Shown here piece by piece: positions 7,966 to 16,119 of a stretch of 64,000 nt of DNA. Under the pieces are notes generated by a model. It did not search any database, had not been told where the DNA came from, and saw only the letters and a program-made list of their open reading frames with translations. The translations under genes were made by a program, and so were the position numbers. The first letter of the stretch is position 1. Each line of letters opens with the position of its first letter. Origin of the DNA: Shewanella olleyana (lineage in GTDB: Bacteria > Pseudomonadota > Gammaproteobacteria > Enterobacterales > Shewanellaceae); NCBI RefSeq assembly GCF_023283825.1, contig NZ_JAKILD010000016.1, positions 1 through 64,000 of the forward strand, in the 5' to 3' direction.

Positions 7966-8000
7966 TAAAAGGGCTTAGCAGCAATGCTAAGCCCTTTTTG
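7966..8000 (+). terminator. Terminator beyond attR
   Basis: GGGCTTAGCA-GCAA-TGCTAAGCCC is followed by TTTTTG, a strong hairpin with a T-run on the plus strand. It may have been the original ssrA terminator before the insertion. Confidence 0.85.
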
Positions 8001-8078
8001 TTTGCCTCGAATTATAGCTAGCACTCTTATCATTATTTGGTTCAGATGTGGCGACGGGAACTTAATCGCAAATAATCC

Positions 8079-8113
8079 TTCAAAAAGACACCTGCATTTA
8101 GCAGGTGTTTTTA
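8079..8113 (-). terminator. Terminator of the arsC-arsR fusion gene
   Basis: ACACCTGC-ATTTA-GCAGGTGT is flanked by A and T runs, so it can act on both strands. It lies immediately after the minus-strand stop codon at 8117. Confidence 0.85.
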
Positions 8114-8116
8114 ACA

Positions 8117-8866
8117 TTAGTGTTCTATCACAGGCCTTTCGGTCGAGTTCAACACCTTTAACGTCGCTTGTAATTGGGTGCGCTTTGCAATTACGGCTTG
8201 GTCTAGTATGACCTTCGCCCATTGAGGCAGTGTTGGCGATACAGAGTAAAAAATACGTAAGCCTTGCCTTCTGTCTTTTAACACGCCGTGGCTTTTTAAA
8301 TGCGCTAAACACCGTGAAGCTTTGGTTTGATGGGTTTGCAAAGCTGCAGATATTTCACTGACGCTCAATTCCTTTTCAACATGCAATAGTAAGGTGATGA
8401 GTAAGCGGGTTTTATCTGATATGCACTTTAAAAATGTTTCTACATTGAATTGTTCTTCATCTGAGTCTGAATGGATCAGTGCAAAAAGTCGAATGCGTTC
8501 TTGTAACTCTTCTAATGTTTTATCAAACCGCTCATCCGATGCCACATTTTTAGGCGGGGTAATATCCCAAGAGATAGTTTCTGACACGCCAGATATATTG
8601 CTACACTCCCCTCTTGCTGAACTACAAAGCGAGATTAAATAGTCAAACTCTTCAGTATCGAAATGGTTTAATGGTTTTGAAGTTAAGTCACTTGTTGAAT
8701 AACCAGCCAACTTGAGCGTTGTGAAAGTTCTAGCATCAATATCTTTAGGCTTGCTCCCCACACTGAACGCTTCATATTTATCTCTATAATCACGATTGAT
8801 GATTGCCTCGGCCATTTGCGAACGAGATGAGTTGCCCGTACACACAAAAAGAATTCGTTTTTTCAT
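8117..8866 (-). CDS. Arsenate reductase-type low-MW phosphatase fused to an ArsR-type HTH regulator
   Basis: The protein has 249 residues in two parts. Residues 1-135 form a low-molecular-weight phosphatase/ArsC (thioredoxin-type) fold with the P-loop FVCTGNSSRSQMAEA near the start and the WDITPP motif typical of ArsC. The rest is a winged-helix ArsR domain (FLKCISDKTRLLITLLL, LSVSEISAALQTHQTKASRCLAHLKSHGVLKDRRQG). I start at 8866 because GGAGGG sits at the right distance; an upstream ATG at 8899 lacks a ribosome site and adds eleven unconserved residues. No arsB, acr3 or second arsR is nearby. Fusion suggests one protein senses and reduces, or a phosphatase-like domain gates DNA binding; substrate is not certain. 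Confidence 0.88.
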   Translation of the reverse strand: MKKRILFVCTGNSSRSQMAEAIINRDYRDKYEAFSVGSKPKDIDARTFTTLKLAGYSTSDLTSKPLNHFDTEEFDYLISLCSSARGECSNISGVSETISWDITPPKNVASDERFDKTLEELQERIRLFALIHSDSDEEQFNVETFLKCISDKTRLLITLLLHVEKELSVSEISAALQTHQTKASRCLAHLKSHGVLKDRRQGLRIFYSVSPTLPQWAKVILDQAVIAKRTQLQATLKVLNSTERPVIEH

Positions 8867-9006
8867 TTGGCCCTCCAAGGCATTCTGGAAATAGTACAAA
8901 ATGAATATGTTTGTTTCAAATGTAGCGTGTAAAAATGAAAGAAATACTTTAAAAATACCTAACTAAAGGTTCAATAACGAATGATTTTTTCTCGTTTATT
9001 CAGGGA

Positions 9007-9037
9007 TAAAAAAACACCTGCATAAAAGCAGGTGTTT
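9007..9037 (-). terminator. yjdM terminator
   Basis: ACACCTGC-ATAAAA-GCAGGTGT has an A-run on its left, which is a T-run on the minus strand, just after yjdM. The stem sequence is nearly the same as the terminator at 8079-8113. Confidence 0.85.
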
Positions 9038-9065
9038 AAGAATATTAAACAAGGATTAAGCTAGA

Positions 9066-9407
9066 TTAGTTTTGCTTTCTAACAAACTTAGATTTAAGCA
9101 TCATTTGGCCATGACCATCAACTTTACAATCGATGTCGTGGTCAGCATCAACAAAACGTTTGATCACAGCTTTGGTACCGACTTTAAGCACTAGTGAAGA
9201 ACCTTTTACTTTTAGGTCTTTAATCAAAGTGACTTTGTCTTCTTCAGCAAGCAAATTACCAACAGCATCTTTTAAAATGATGGCATCTGGATCAACGATT
9301 TCTTCGTTCGGGTTCCATTCATGAGCACATTCAGGACAAATAAGTTGTGAGCCATCTTCATATACATAGACGGATTCGCATTTAGGACATGGTGGGATAG
9401 TGCTCAT
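9066..9407 (-). CDS. yjdM: Zinc-ribbon protein YjdM (PhnA family)
   Basis: This 113-residue protein has an N-terminal zinc ribbon ([21 protein letters not shown]: two CxxC pairs) and a C-terminal SH3-like PhnA domain ([36 protein letters not shown]). The family was once called alkylphosphonate uptake protein PhnA, but it is not part of the phn uptake system and its role is not settled. It is single and monocistronic, with its own terminator. Confidence 0.93.
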   Translation of the reverse strand: MSTIPPCPKCESVYVYEDGSQLICPECAHEWNPNEEIVDPDAIILKDAVGNLLAEEDKVTLIKDLKVKGSSLVLKVGTKAVIKRFVDADHDIDCKVDGHGQMMLKSKFVRKQN

Positions 9408-9798
9408 GATATTTTCTCTTTAATTTATAGGTTTCTGTAATAAGCTTTTCAGCTACAAACATGGGTAACGTTTACTAATTAACAGAAATAGATAAATGAC
9501 ATTATACTTAATAAGCAAATTATCAGCTAGCAGCTGAATATCGCACATATCACAGTTCAGGAATTAAGTTTGACTGACAATGGCATTCTTGTCTCAGTCA
9601 ACGATCTATTCAGAGTCACTAGGCAGGTTAAAATAATATTTAAGTGTATGAAATATTTCTGAATAAGACTGTTGACCTTGTCTACAATTCAGCTCATATT
9701 GATACATAATTGTTAATGATTACATTCACTTCATTGTAATTGGTTCTGAAATATTGATTCAATATTTAAACAATTACAGTTAAATATAAGGGCCTTAA
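9408..9798. other. Intergenic region yjdM / GGDEF-EAL gene
   Basis: This AT-rich divergent region of 391 bp must contain promoters for both neighbours. I see no clear operator, hairpin or small ORF. Confidence 0.6.
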
Positions 9799-12546
9799 TT
9801 GAGTTTAGTTGCTCACTATTTATATAAATGGAAGATAAGGCTGGGGGTATTGCTAGCTTTACTTTGTCTGTGGCCGTTACAAACTTGGCTTGTATCCTAC
9901 CTTGCTGATGATGCACTAACACCTTATGAAATTAACCTCTCCTTACCGTTATCTGACGAACTTAATCAACATTATGGCTTATCTGCTAAAAGTAAAATTT
10001 TAAACGTATTTGTCAGTGGTAGCTTTTCTGATTGGCGTAGTGATGACCCCTTCTATCAGATGCACAGTTCTCCTGATAATCAATCTGATGAAAAACAATG
10101 GCAATATCTTTTACCTATTTACCCGGGGGACATTGAATACAAACTTGCTTTAGATGTTGAAGGGCAAGATCAAGTTATCTGGATTTTAGACCCCAAGAAT
10201 CCAAACACTGCGGTTAATCCTTGGGGGGATAAAAACTCTTTAATTGAAGTTGCTGACTGGCCAAAAATTGCGGTAATCAGTCAATTACTCACTTTAGCGG
10301 TTATTGGTGCATTTTTATTGTACTGCTTGTTGGAGCCACTGCTGTATTGGCTGCTGCATTTAAAAATGCCGTTGTATCGAAAGTTAGTACTATCAAATGT
10401 GCTGATTTTAATTTGTGTTCAAATCATATTTTTTAGTTATCAGCTACATCAAAACAGGCAATTGATTAAGCTAAGCATCAGTGACACCTTGCATAACATG
10501 CATTTAGTCTTAGCCAGTAATCAGATTAACTTTGATGACTTAAATAGCCAAAAAGATAATATCGACATTGCCATTGATCAGTTTTTCTCTCCTGCGACAA
10601 CGCGAATAGATAAAAAACAAACCAGCCTTTTTCAAATTACCTTGTCTGACTTTGCTGTCTTAGATAAAAATGGTGAATTAATTTCTTTGCACCATCGCCA
10701 ACAAAACCAATCACTGCAACTCAATCGGGCTCAAAAGCTCGGTTTTAATAATACTGATGATTACTTTATTAAAGGTATGTGGGCATCATTAATTCCCCAA
10801 GCAAAACAAAGTGCATTAAATGGTCAATTGATAACAGCAAAGCGACCTAGCGCTATCAGGCATGTTGAAACCAATAAAACTCGTCAAAGTGAATGGGTAT
10901 TAGGTTTTAGCCAGGTGATGCAACCCATTGTCTCCCGTGGGCAACTACAAGGTTTTTATGGCGGTTCAATACAAGTCAAACTCTATGGTGCAGAGCTACT
11001 TAACACTTTATTGTTTCAATTATTACTATTAACAGGCGTGCTGAGTTTAGCCAGTTGGTTATTGATGAGTGTTGGTAAAATTGTTACTGCAGATATTCTT
11101 ACTTTGACCAATTGGACGCAAAGAATCGTTAAAGGCGACCTTACTCAAAAGCTCAAACTTAACAGCCAAGATGAAATCCAACAGCTTGGTGATAATTTCG
11201 AGTTAATGCGTGAGTCTCTGGCTAGCAGTTTTCATCAAATCGAGCAGCAAAACAGTAAACTGTATCAAGAAGCTTATTTTAACAACTTAACCGGATTACC
11301 TAACCGTAAAAAGCTGTACGCTGATTTAAACCAACACACAGTAAGTTCGTTATTGGTTTTTAATATAACTGACTTTGCTGAGATTAATGATTTCTATGGC
11401 GTAAAAACAGGTGATGCCATCATCCAAAAAGTAGCAAACACTTTTGAGATGAACGCAGCACCCCATCGTTTATATAAAACCGGTGCTGATGAATTTGTAG
11501 TATTGGTAGCCATAGAATTGAATGACCAGCAGCTGCAGCAGTTAGCTGAACAACTAATTGACCATGTGAGCCACCAAGCTATTGTCATTGATGATAACGA
11601 ATTATATGTCACCTTGAGTGCTGGCGGCGCTCATCGCGTTAATGATCAATATTCTCAACTTCACCAACAAGCAGACTTAGCTAGGCGTATTGCCAGACGT
11701 CAGTTCCAACGATATCGCTTATTTACCTCTGAAATGTCTAACCCCGAGGCTTTTGAGGCAAACATGCATCAAAGCCGCTTATTAGTTACAGCGGTGCAAA
11801 ACAACTTAGTGACGCCATATGTTCAACTGATAAAACCGTTATCTGAGCACATAGAGTCAGACGATAGTATGTCAGTCAACCCAAAACCTAAGTTTGAATG
11901 TCTTATGCGGATTTGCCTGCCTGACGGCACAGTATTGGCACCTGGGCAATTTATGCAAACAGCCGTGCGTTCTCGCCTTTACCCTAGAATGATGAAGGTG
12001 ATGTTAGAAAAGTCATTTCTAATGTTTGAGCCTTTACCTTATGAGTTTTCAGTCAATATCTCGCTTGAAGATATCGCTGATGCAGAACGCGTCGAAACAT
12101 TACTTTCGTTATTAAAAACCTACCCAGAAACAGCAACTCGGTTGACCTTTGAACTACTAGAAAGTGAAGAGATCACTAACTACGACTTAGTTCACGACTT
12201 CATCGTTAAAGTGAAACCTTACGGCTGCAAAATTGCTATTGATGATTTCGGTGCGGGATATTCAAACTTTGTCCATTTGATGCGTTTAGATATCGATATT
12301 ATTAAAATCGATGGCTCACTTATCCGCCATTTAGATAAAGATACTAAGGCTCAGCATTTAGTGTCTACCGTCACCAGTTTTGCTCAAAAAATGGCAATAG
12401 AGACAGTGGCCGAATTTGTGGATTCAGAACAAGTGCTAGAGCAAGTTAAGCATTACAACATTGACTATGCTCAGGGTTATTTACTGGGTAAACCCGCCCC
12501 CACAATTAAAGCAGCGCTTGCATTAACTAAAGAAACGACTGATTAA
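9799..12546 (+). CDS. GGDEF/EAL cyclic di-GMP protein with a periplasmic glycogen-binding-like (CBM48/AMPK-type) domain
   Basis: This 915-residue membrane protein probably degrades cyclic di-GMP. In order: membrane span (13-35); a periplasmic segment (about 65-153) with VSGSFSDW, PIYPGDIEYKLALD and WGDKNSLIEV, the pattern of a CBM48/AMPK glycogen-binding domain; spans near 155-184 and 193-213; a second periplasmic region; a span near 398-424; HAMP; GGDEF; EAL. The cyclase motif is GADEF (562-566), likely weak or inactive. The EAL domain reads ECL at 700 but keeps Glu, Asn (FSVNIS), DDFGAGYS (from 815), KID and AEF (871), so phosphodiesterase activity is plausible. The start is TTG at 9799: an in-frame stop lies directly upstream and no ATG occurs until well after the first span. 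Confidence 0.88.
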   Translation: MSLVAHYLYKWKIRLGVLLALLCLWPLQTWLVSYLADDALTPYEINLSLPLSDELNQHYGLSAKSKILNVFVSGSFSDWRSDDPFYQMHSSPDNQSDEKQWQYLLPIYPGDIEYKLALDVEGQDQVIWILDPKNPNTAVNPWGDKNSLIEVADWPKIAVISQLLTLAVIGAFLLYCLLEPLLYWLLHLKMPLYRKLVLSNVLILICVQIIFFSYQLHQNRQLIKLSISDTLHNMHLVLASNQINFDDLNSQKDNIDIAIDQFFSPATTRIDKKQTSLFQITLSDFAVLDKNGELISLHHRQQNQSLQLNRAQKLGFNNTDDYFIKGMWASLIPQAKQSALNGQLITAKRPSAIRHVETNKTRQSEWVLGFSQVMQPIVSRGQLQGFYGGSIQVKLYGAELLNTLLFQLLLLTGVLSLASWLLMSVGKIVTADILTLTNWTQRIVKGDLTQKLKLNSQDEIQQLGDNFELMRESLASSFHQIEQQNSKLYQEAYFNNLTGLPNRKKLYADLNQHTVSSLLVFNITDFAEINDFYGVKTGDAIIQKVANTFEMNAAPHRLYKTGADEFVVLVAIELNDQQLQQLAEQLIDHVSHQAIVIDDNELYVTLSAGGAHRVNDQYSQLHQQADLARRIARRQFQRYRLFTSEMSNPEAFEANMHQSRLLVTAVQNNLVTPYVQLIKPLSEHIESDDSMSVNPKPKFECLMRICLPDGTVLAPGQFMQTAVRSRLYPRMMKVMLEKSFLMFEPLPYEFSVNISLEDIADAERVETLLSLLKTYPETATRLTFELLESEEITNYDLVHDFIVKVKPYGCKIAIDDFGAGYSNFVHLMRLDIDIIKIDGSLIRHLDKDTKAQHLVSTVTSFAQKMAIETVAEFVDSEQVLEQVKHYNIDYAQGYLLGKPAPTIKAALALTKETTD

Positions 12547-12576
12547 ATCCGATGATGTGTCACTCTAAATCAGCTA

Positions 12577-12607
12577 ACAAAGAGGCAGCTTAACTAAGCT
12601 GCCTTTC
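12577..12607 (+). terminator. Terminator after the GGDEF-EAL gene
   Basis: AGAGGCAGCTTA-AC-TAAGCTGCCTTT forms a long stem with a short T-run, located between the convergent GGDEF-EAL and Old Yellow Enzyme genes. Confidence 0.8.
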
Positions 12608-12662
12608 GGTACTGCGCTTTCTTAAAACTGCACTCAATCAATAAAAGAATACTTATTACAGG

Positions 12663-13712
12663 CTAAATTAGCTCAGCTAGCATGGAATCTTCATAAGAGG
12701 TCAGCGTCTTACCATCACGCACCTTGCTTACATAATCAGGATTAGCGATAAAAGCACGGCCAATGGCAAGTAAGTCAAACTCGTTAGCGTCAATGGCTTT
12801 ACTACCAGTTTCGGCGGTATAACTGCCGACGCCAACTAGAGTTTGATTATAATGTTTCCTTAAATAAGTCGACGCCTTACCATCAAGGTAATCAAACTCC
12901 ATTGAATCATCAAAAATACCCAAATGAATGAAAGCTAATTTACGTTGCTCAAACTGCGCCAATAGATAATCGAACACCTCACGATCGCGGCTATCAGGTT
13001 CCATATTGAAATATGCCCCAGGAGATAACCGAATAGCAGTTCTGTCACTGCCAATTTTAGCGCTAATAGCATCAACAACTTCAATAGCAAAGCGAGCCAT
13101 ATTTTCAGGGGTTTCACCGTATTCATCAGTGCGGTTATTACATGAATAATGCAGGAACTGATCGATTAAGTAGCCATTGGCTCCATGGATTTCAACACCA
13201 TCAAAACCTGCTTCAATTGCGTTTTCAGCAGCGTTCGCATAGTCAGCAACCAATTGATTAATATCAGCTTGGGTAGCGGCTTTAGGCTGCTGATAAGTTA
13301 ACTCTCGATTACGGGGAATAGTGCCTTCAATGCCAACATTTGATGCAGATATGACTTCACCATTCTCTTCGCCAAAAAAGAAAGGATGGGCTACTCGACC
13401 AGTATGCCAAAGCTGAGCAAAAATTTTCCCACCTTTATCATGTACCGCTTGAGTGACGACTTTCCAGCCTTCAATTTGGGATTGATTGTATAAACCTGGG
13501 GTATTCACATATCCTTGACCGTCAGGTCGAATAATTGTCGCTTCACTGATAATCAATCCTGCATCTGCACGGCGTGCATAGTAATCAGCCATGGATTGAG
13601 TCGGCACTAAATTATCATCAGCCATACACCGAGTGAGCGGTGCCATCAAAATTTTATTTTTAAGCGTTAACGTGTCATTGAGTTTATAAGAATTAAACAA
13701 GCTGGATGACAT
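12663..13712 (-). CDS. Old Yellow Enzyme family FMN-dependent alkene reductase (NemA-like)
   Basis: This 349-residue TIM-barrel flavoprotein uses NAD(P)H to reduce activated C=C bonds, nitroesters or N-ethylmaleimide. Motifs include NKILMAPLTRCMAD at the N-terminus, FAQLWHTGRVAHP, the active-site pair in EIHGANGYLIDQFLH (His and Asn that bind the substrate carbonyl), and the phosphate-binding LLAIGRAFIANPD near the end. The start at 13712 (MSSSLFNSYKL) has a good AAGGAAG site; the open frame extends 23 codons further upstream without one. It appears monocistronic. No repressor (NemR type) is adjacent. Confidence 0.93.
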   Translation of the reverse strand: MSSSLFNSYKLNDTLTLKNKILMAPLTRCMADDNLVPTQSMADYYARRADAGLIISEATIIRPDGQGYVNTPGLYNQSQIEGWKVVTQAVHDKGGKIFAQLWHTGRVAHPFFFGEENGEVISASNVGIEGTIPRNRELTYQQPKAATQADINQLVADYANAAENAIEAGFDGVEIHGANGYLIDQFLHYSCNNRTDEYGETPENMARFAIEVVDAISAKIGSDRTAIRLSPGAYFNMEPDSRDREVFDYLLAQFEQRKLAFIHLGIFDDSMEFDYLDGKASTYLRKHYNQTLVGVGSYTAETGSKAIDANEFDLLAIGRAFIANPDYVSKVRDGKTLTSYEDSMLAELI

Positions 13713-13845
13713 AATACTTCCTTTGAAAATGAATTGTTTGATAGAGTGCTTATCAAGAAATACAGCGGACATTAAAAGCACTATTGAACTTAAATAACCT
13801 CAATAATGATTTCTTACTTAGTGACTGTAGCCAATGATGAGACAC

Positions 13846-13872
13846 AAAAAAACGACTAACAGCTTAGTCGCT
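13846..13872 (-). terminator. Terminator after the DUF2375-like gene
   Basis: CGACTAA-CAGC-TTAGTCG has an A-run that becomes a T-run on the minus strand. Confidence 0.8.
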
Positions 13873-13933
13873 TTGCATAAGTCTAGTTTTACGTTAATTG
13901 CTGATACGTTGTAAATGCAGGATTAGTTCTGGA

Positions 13934-14191
13934 TTAGACTAAATTCTTCTGTGAATAAACACGCTCACCTAACGAGTTTAGAATTTTACATTCACCATCA
14001 AGCACCGCGATGATAGATTTACCATTTCTGAAATCATTTGGCAGCATCACCCTGCCAGTTTCGCTCACCTCTAGTCCTGTTAGCACTGTATTTTTCATTA
14101 ATAATCCTACTGGAGCTTCATAAAACAACACGGTTACCGTCGCTTTATTATCTTCATCTGTACAGCTAGGCTCTTGGCTCTCTTTTGTCAT
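13934..14191 (-). CDS. Small conserved hypothetical protein, probably DUF2375/TIGR02922 family
   Basis: This soluble protein has 85 residues and no signal peptide or membrane span. The core ATVTVLFYEAPVGLLMKN, then GRVMLPNDFRNGKSIIAVLDGECKILNSLGERV, resembles the small family TIGR02922/DUF2375 known from Shewanella and Colwellia; I assign this from memory of the pattern. The fold looks all-beta. The function is unknown. It is a single gene with its own terminator, divergent from the YebC paralogue. Confidence 0.72.
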   Translation of the reverse strand: MTKESQEPSCTDEDNKATVTVLFYEAPVGLLMKNTVLTGLEVSETGRVMLPNDFRNGKSIIAVLDGECKILNSLGERVYSQKNLV

Positions 14192-14453
14192 ATTTTCACT
14201 CTCTTACCGATGCTAACTACATGCTTACGATATGGTTTTTATAACACTCGTATCAGTCTAGTCGATTTTTGAAACGAATACCTCATTCTAGCAATCAATA
14301 TCTTACACAAATTTAACACCATATATGGTAAATTGAACTTACTAATCCTTTATCGGCTGATCTGCATCAAGTGCACTGCCTATATAGACTAAACAGCTGC
14401 GATTATTTTTGTTAGAATCAGCGGCAATTTTCGAAATTAAAAACGAGATCAAG

Positions 14454-15176
14454 ATGGGAAGAGCATACCAAAACCGCAAAGAATCTATGGCAAAAACTGC
14501 CGGCCAAAAAACGCGTATCTACTCGCGCTACGGTAAAGAAATATACGTTTGTGCCAAAAATGGTGGTGTTGATCCTGATGGTAACTTAGCATTACGTAGC
14601 TTAATTACTCGCGCCAAAAAAGACCAAGTTCCTACTCACGTTATTGAGCGTGCCATTGAAAAAGCCCGCGGTGGCGGTGGTGAAGATTACGATACAGCTC
14701 GTTATGAAGGTTTCGGTCCTGGTGGCTGTTCAGTCATCGTAGATTGTTTAACAGATAACGTTAAACGTACCTTTACTGAAGTTCGCCAAGCGTTTGTTAA
14801 AAATGACGCTAAATTAGGTGGTCCAGGTACCGTTTCACACATGTTCGATCACCAAGCTGTATTCGTTTTTGCCGGTGACGACGATGAAGCAATTCTAGAA
14901 TTATTAATGATGGCCGATGTCGACGTCACTGATGTTGAACTAGAAGACGGAATGATCAGTGTCTTTGCCCCTATCACTGAATTCAACAAGGTGCGTGTTG
15001 CGTTAACTGACGACAATGCAGATATCAACTTTGAAGTTGAGCACATCACCTTTGTTCCGCAAACAATGACTGAAGTCACTGGCGAAGATGTTGAGACGTT
15101 CGACAAATTCATCAATGCTCTAGAAGATTGTGATGATGTACAAAACGTTTATCACAATGCGGAAATTAATGACTAA
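14454..15176 (+). CDS. YebC/PmpR family protein (YeeN-type paralogue)
   Basis: The 240-residue protein belongs to the YebC/PmpR/TACO1 family, members of which act as DNA-binding regulators or relieve ribosome stalling at proline runs. It starts [20 protein letters not shown], which is the YeeN-like branch and differs from classical YebC (MAGHSKW). Conserved blocks are [40 protein letters not shown] and [13 protein letters not shown]. An in-frame TTG at 14409 exists, but family members begin at MGRAYQ. A hairpin terminator follows, shared with convergent hpf. Confidence 0.92.
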   Translation: MGRAYQNRKESMAKTAGQKTRIYSRYGKEIYVCAKNGGVDPDGNLALRSLITRAKKDQVPTHVIERAIEKARGGGGEDYDTARYEGFGPGGCSVIVDCLTDNVKRTFTEVRQAFVKNDAKLGGPGTVSHMFDHQAVFVFAGDDDEAILELLMMADVDVTDVELEDGMISVFAPITEFNKVRVALTDDNADINFEVEHITFVPQTMTEVTGEDVETFDKFINALEDCDDVQNVYHNAEIND

Positions 15177-15197
15177 CTAGTTATTTATTTCTTCCAA

Positions 15198-15230
15198 TAA
15201 AAAACGCAGTCCAATGACTGCGTTTTTTAT
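15198..15230. terminator. Bidirectional terminator, yebC paralogue / hpf
   Basis: AAAAAACGCAGTC-CAAT-GACTGCGTTTTTT is a symmetric stem with A and T runs between two convergent genes. Confidence 0.92.
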
Positions 15231-15250
15231 ACTTTAACTAAAGTAACCGC

Positions 15251-15607
15251 TTATTTTAAGTCCATTTCCTGAACTCGTTCGTAAGCAATTTCTGGTGCTG
15301 TAACTTCTGGCTTACTGTGTAAATCAGCTTTAAGTTGTCCTTTACGATGCTTTAGTGCTGCATCAAGTTTTTTGCCCGCACTTGAAAGTGCTGGATACAT
15401 AACAGGGTCTGAGGCTTTGGCGGCGATACGACTTCCTTCATAATTTGTCGTAACTTCAACTTCAAATTCGCCGTGTTCTTTTGAGATGATAATATCGATC
15501 GATATTAGCGTTGGGAAATGGCTGGCAATTTTAGTGAACTTTGCGCTAACGTCTTCTTTTACAGTATCTGTAACATCAACATGGTGACCTGAAAGATTTA
15601 TTTTCAT
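15251..15607 (-). CDS. hpf: Ribosome hibernation promoting factor, short form (HPF/YfiA family)
   Basis: HPF-family proteins bind the 30S decoding region in stationary phase and drive 100S dimers or block translation. The sequence shows the beta-alpha-beta-beta-beta-alpha pattern: MKINLSGHHVDVTDTVKEDVSAKF, PTLISIDIIISKEHGEFEVEV, GSRIAAKASDPVMYPALSSAGKKLDAALKHRKGQL. At 118 residues with a short acidic tail it is between E. coli HPF (95) and YfiA (113), so YfiA-like behaviour is possible. It is not next to rpoN or the PTS-Ntr genes that flank classical hpf. Confidence 0.9.
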   Translation of the reverse strand: MKINLSGHHVDVTDTVKEDVSAKFTKIASHFPTLISIDIIISKEHGEFEVEVTTNYEGSRIAAKASDPVMYPALSSAGKKLDAALKHRKGQLKADLHSKPEVTAPEIAYERVQEMDLK

Positions 15608-15978
15608 AGATAACTTATCCTTTAATAATATAGCTTTGCTATATACTTCACTTTCTAGCAGATATTTATTCTTACATAATTAGATTTGGGGGCGTGTGTC
15701 CTAGATCACAAGGGTAGTTGTATAAATTATTGTTAACTTAACAATCAACCAGCCTATTTTTTCATACTACTGTCATTTATTTAGTTTACAGCTTTAGTAT
15801 AGACACAAAACCAAAACAAAATCTGCAACTTTTGTCGTCTTTACACCGAAATTGTATTTGTTGTTATTTTTTAGACAATTAAGCTTTAGTTTTGTTTGAA
15901 TTTCATTCTCTTGACGTTTTACTTAGTTTCGATATTGCCTGTTAAGCTCGTAAATTGGCTTGAAGTAAATACTCTTTT

Positions 15979-16013
15979 AAATCACCATTATTTAAAATAA
16001 ATAATGGTGATTT
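15979..16013. repeat. Perfect 15-bp inverted repeat, 5-nt loop
   Basis: The left arm AAATCACCATTATTT and its exact reverse complement flank AAAAT. It may act as a cruciform, a protein-binding site or an mRNA 3'-end stabiliser for pullulanase transcripts that read through. Confidence 0.85.
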
Positions 16014-16027
16014 GAAAAAACTCGATG

Positions 16028-16057
16028 AAAAAGCCTAGCATTAGCTAGGCTTTTTTA
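16028..16057 (-). terminator. Terminator of the pullulanase operon
   Basis: AAGCCTAGC-ATTA-GCTAGGCTT is flanked by A-run and T-run, 60 bp after the minus-strand stop at 16120. Confidence 0.9.
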
Positions 16058-16119
16058 GCGTTTTAATAAGAACTTAAAGATTAAAAAATGATTAACCTTA
16101 CTTGTCTCATTTAATGATT

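Larger units (their letters stand above)
15608..16119. other. Intergenic region with a perfect 15-bp inverted repeat
   Basis: This AT-rich region of 512 bp is upstream of hpf and downstream of the pullulanase gene. At 15979-16013 lies a perfect inverted repeat (AAATCACCATTATTT, 5-nt AAAAT loop, then its complement). It has no T-run on the minus strand, so a simple terminator role is doubtful. A true terminator follows at 16028. I see no small ORF. Confidence 0.7.

Noticed and set aside
7797..8055. Short direct repeat ATGTGGCGAC (7798 and 8045) as the true island boundary
   Set aside because: Only ten bases are shared; the ssrA-based repeats are much longer and explain the junctions.
7878..8312. 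Minus-strand 144-residue frame crossing attR and the arsCR end
   Set aside because: It overlaps terminators, the att site and the real arsC-arsR gene in another frame; no family features.
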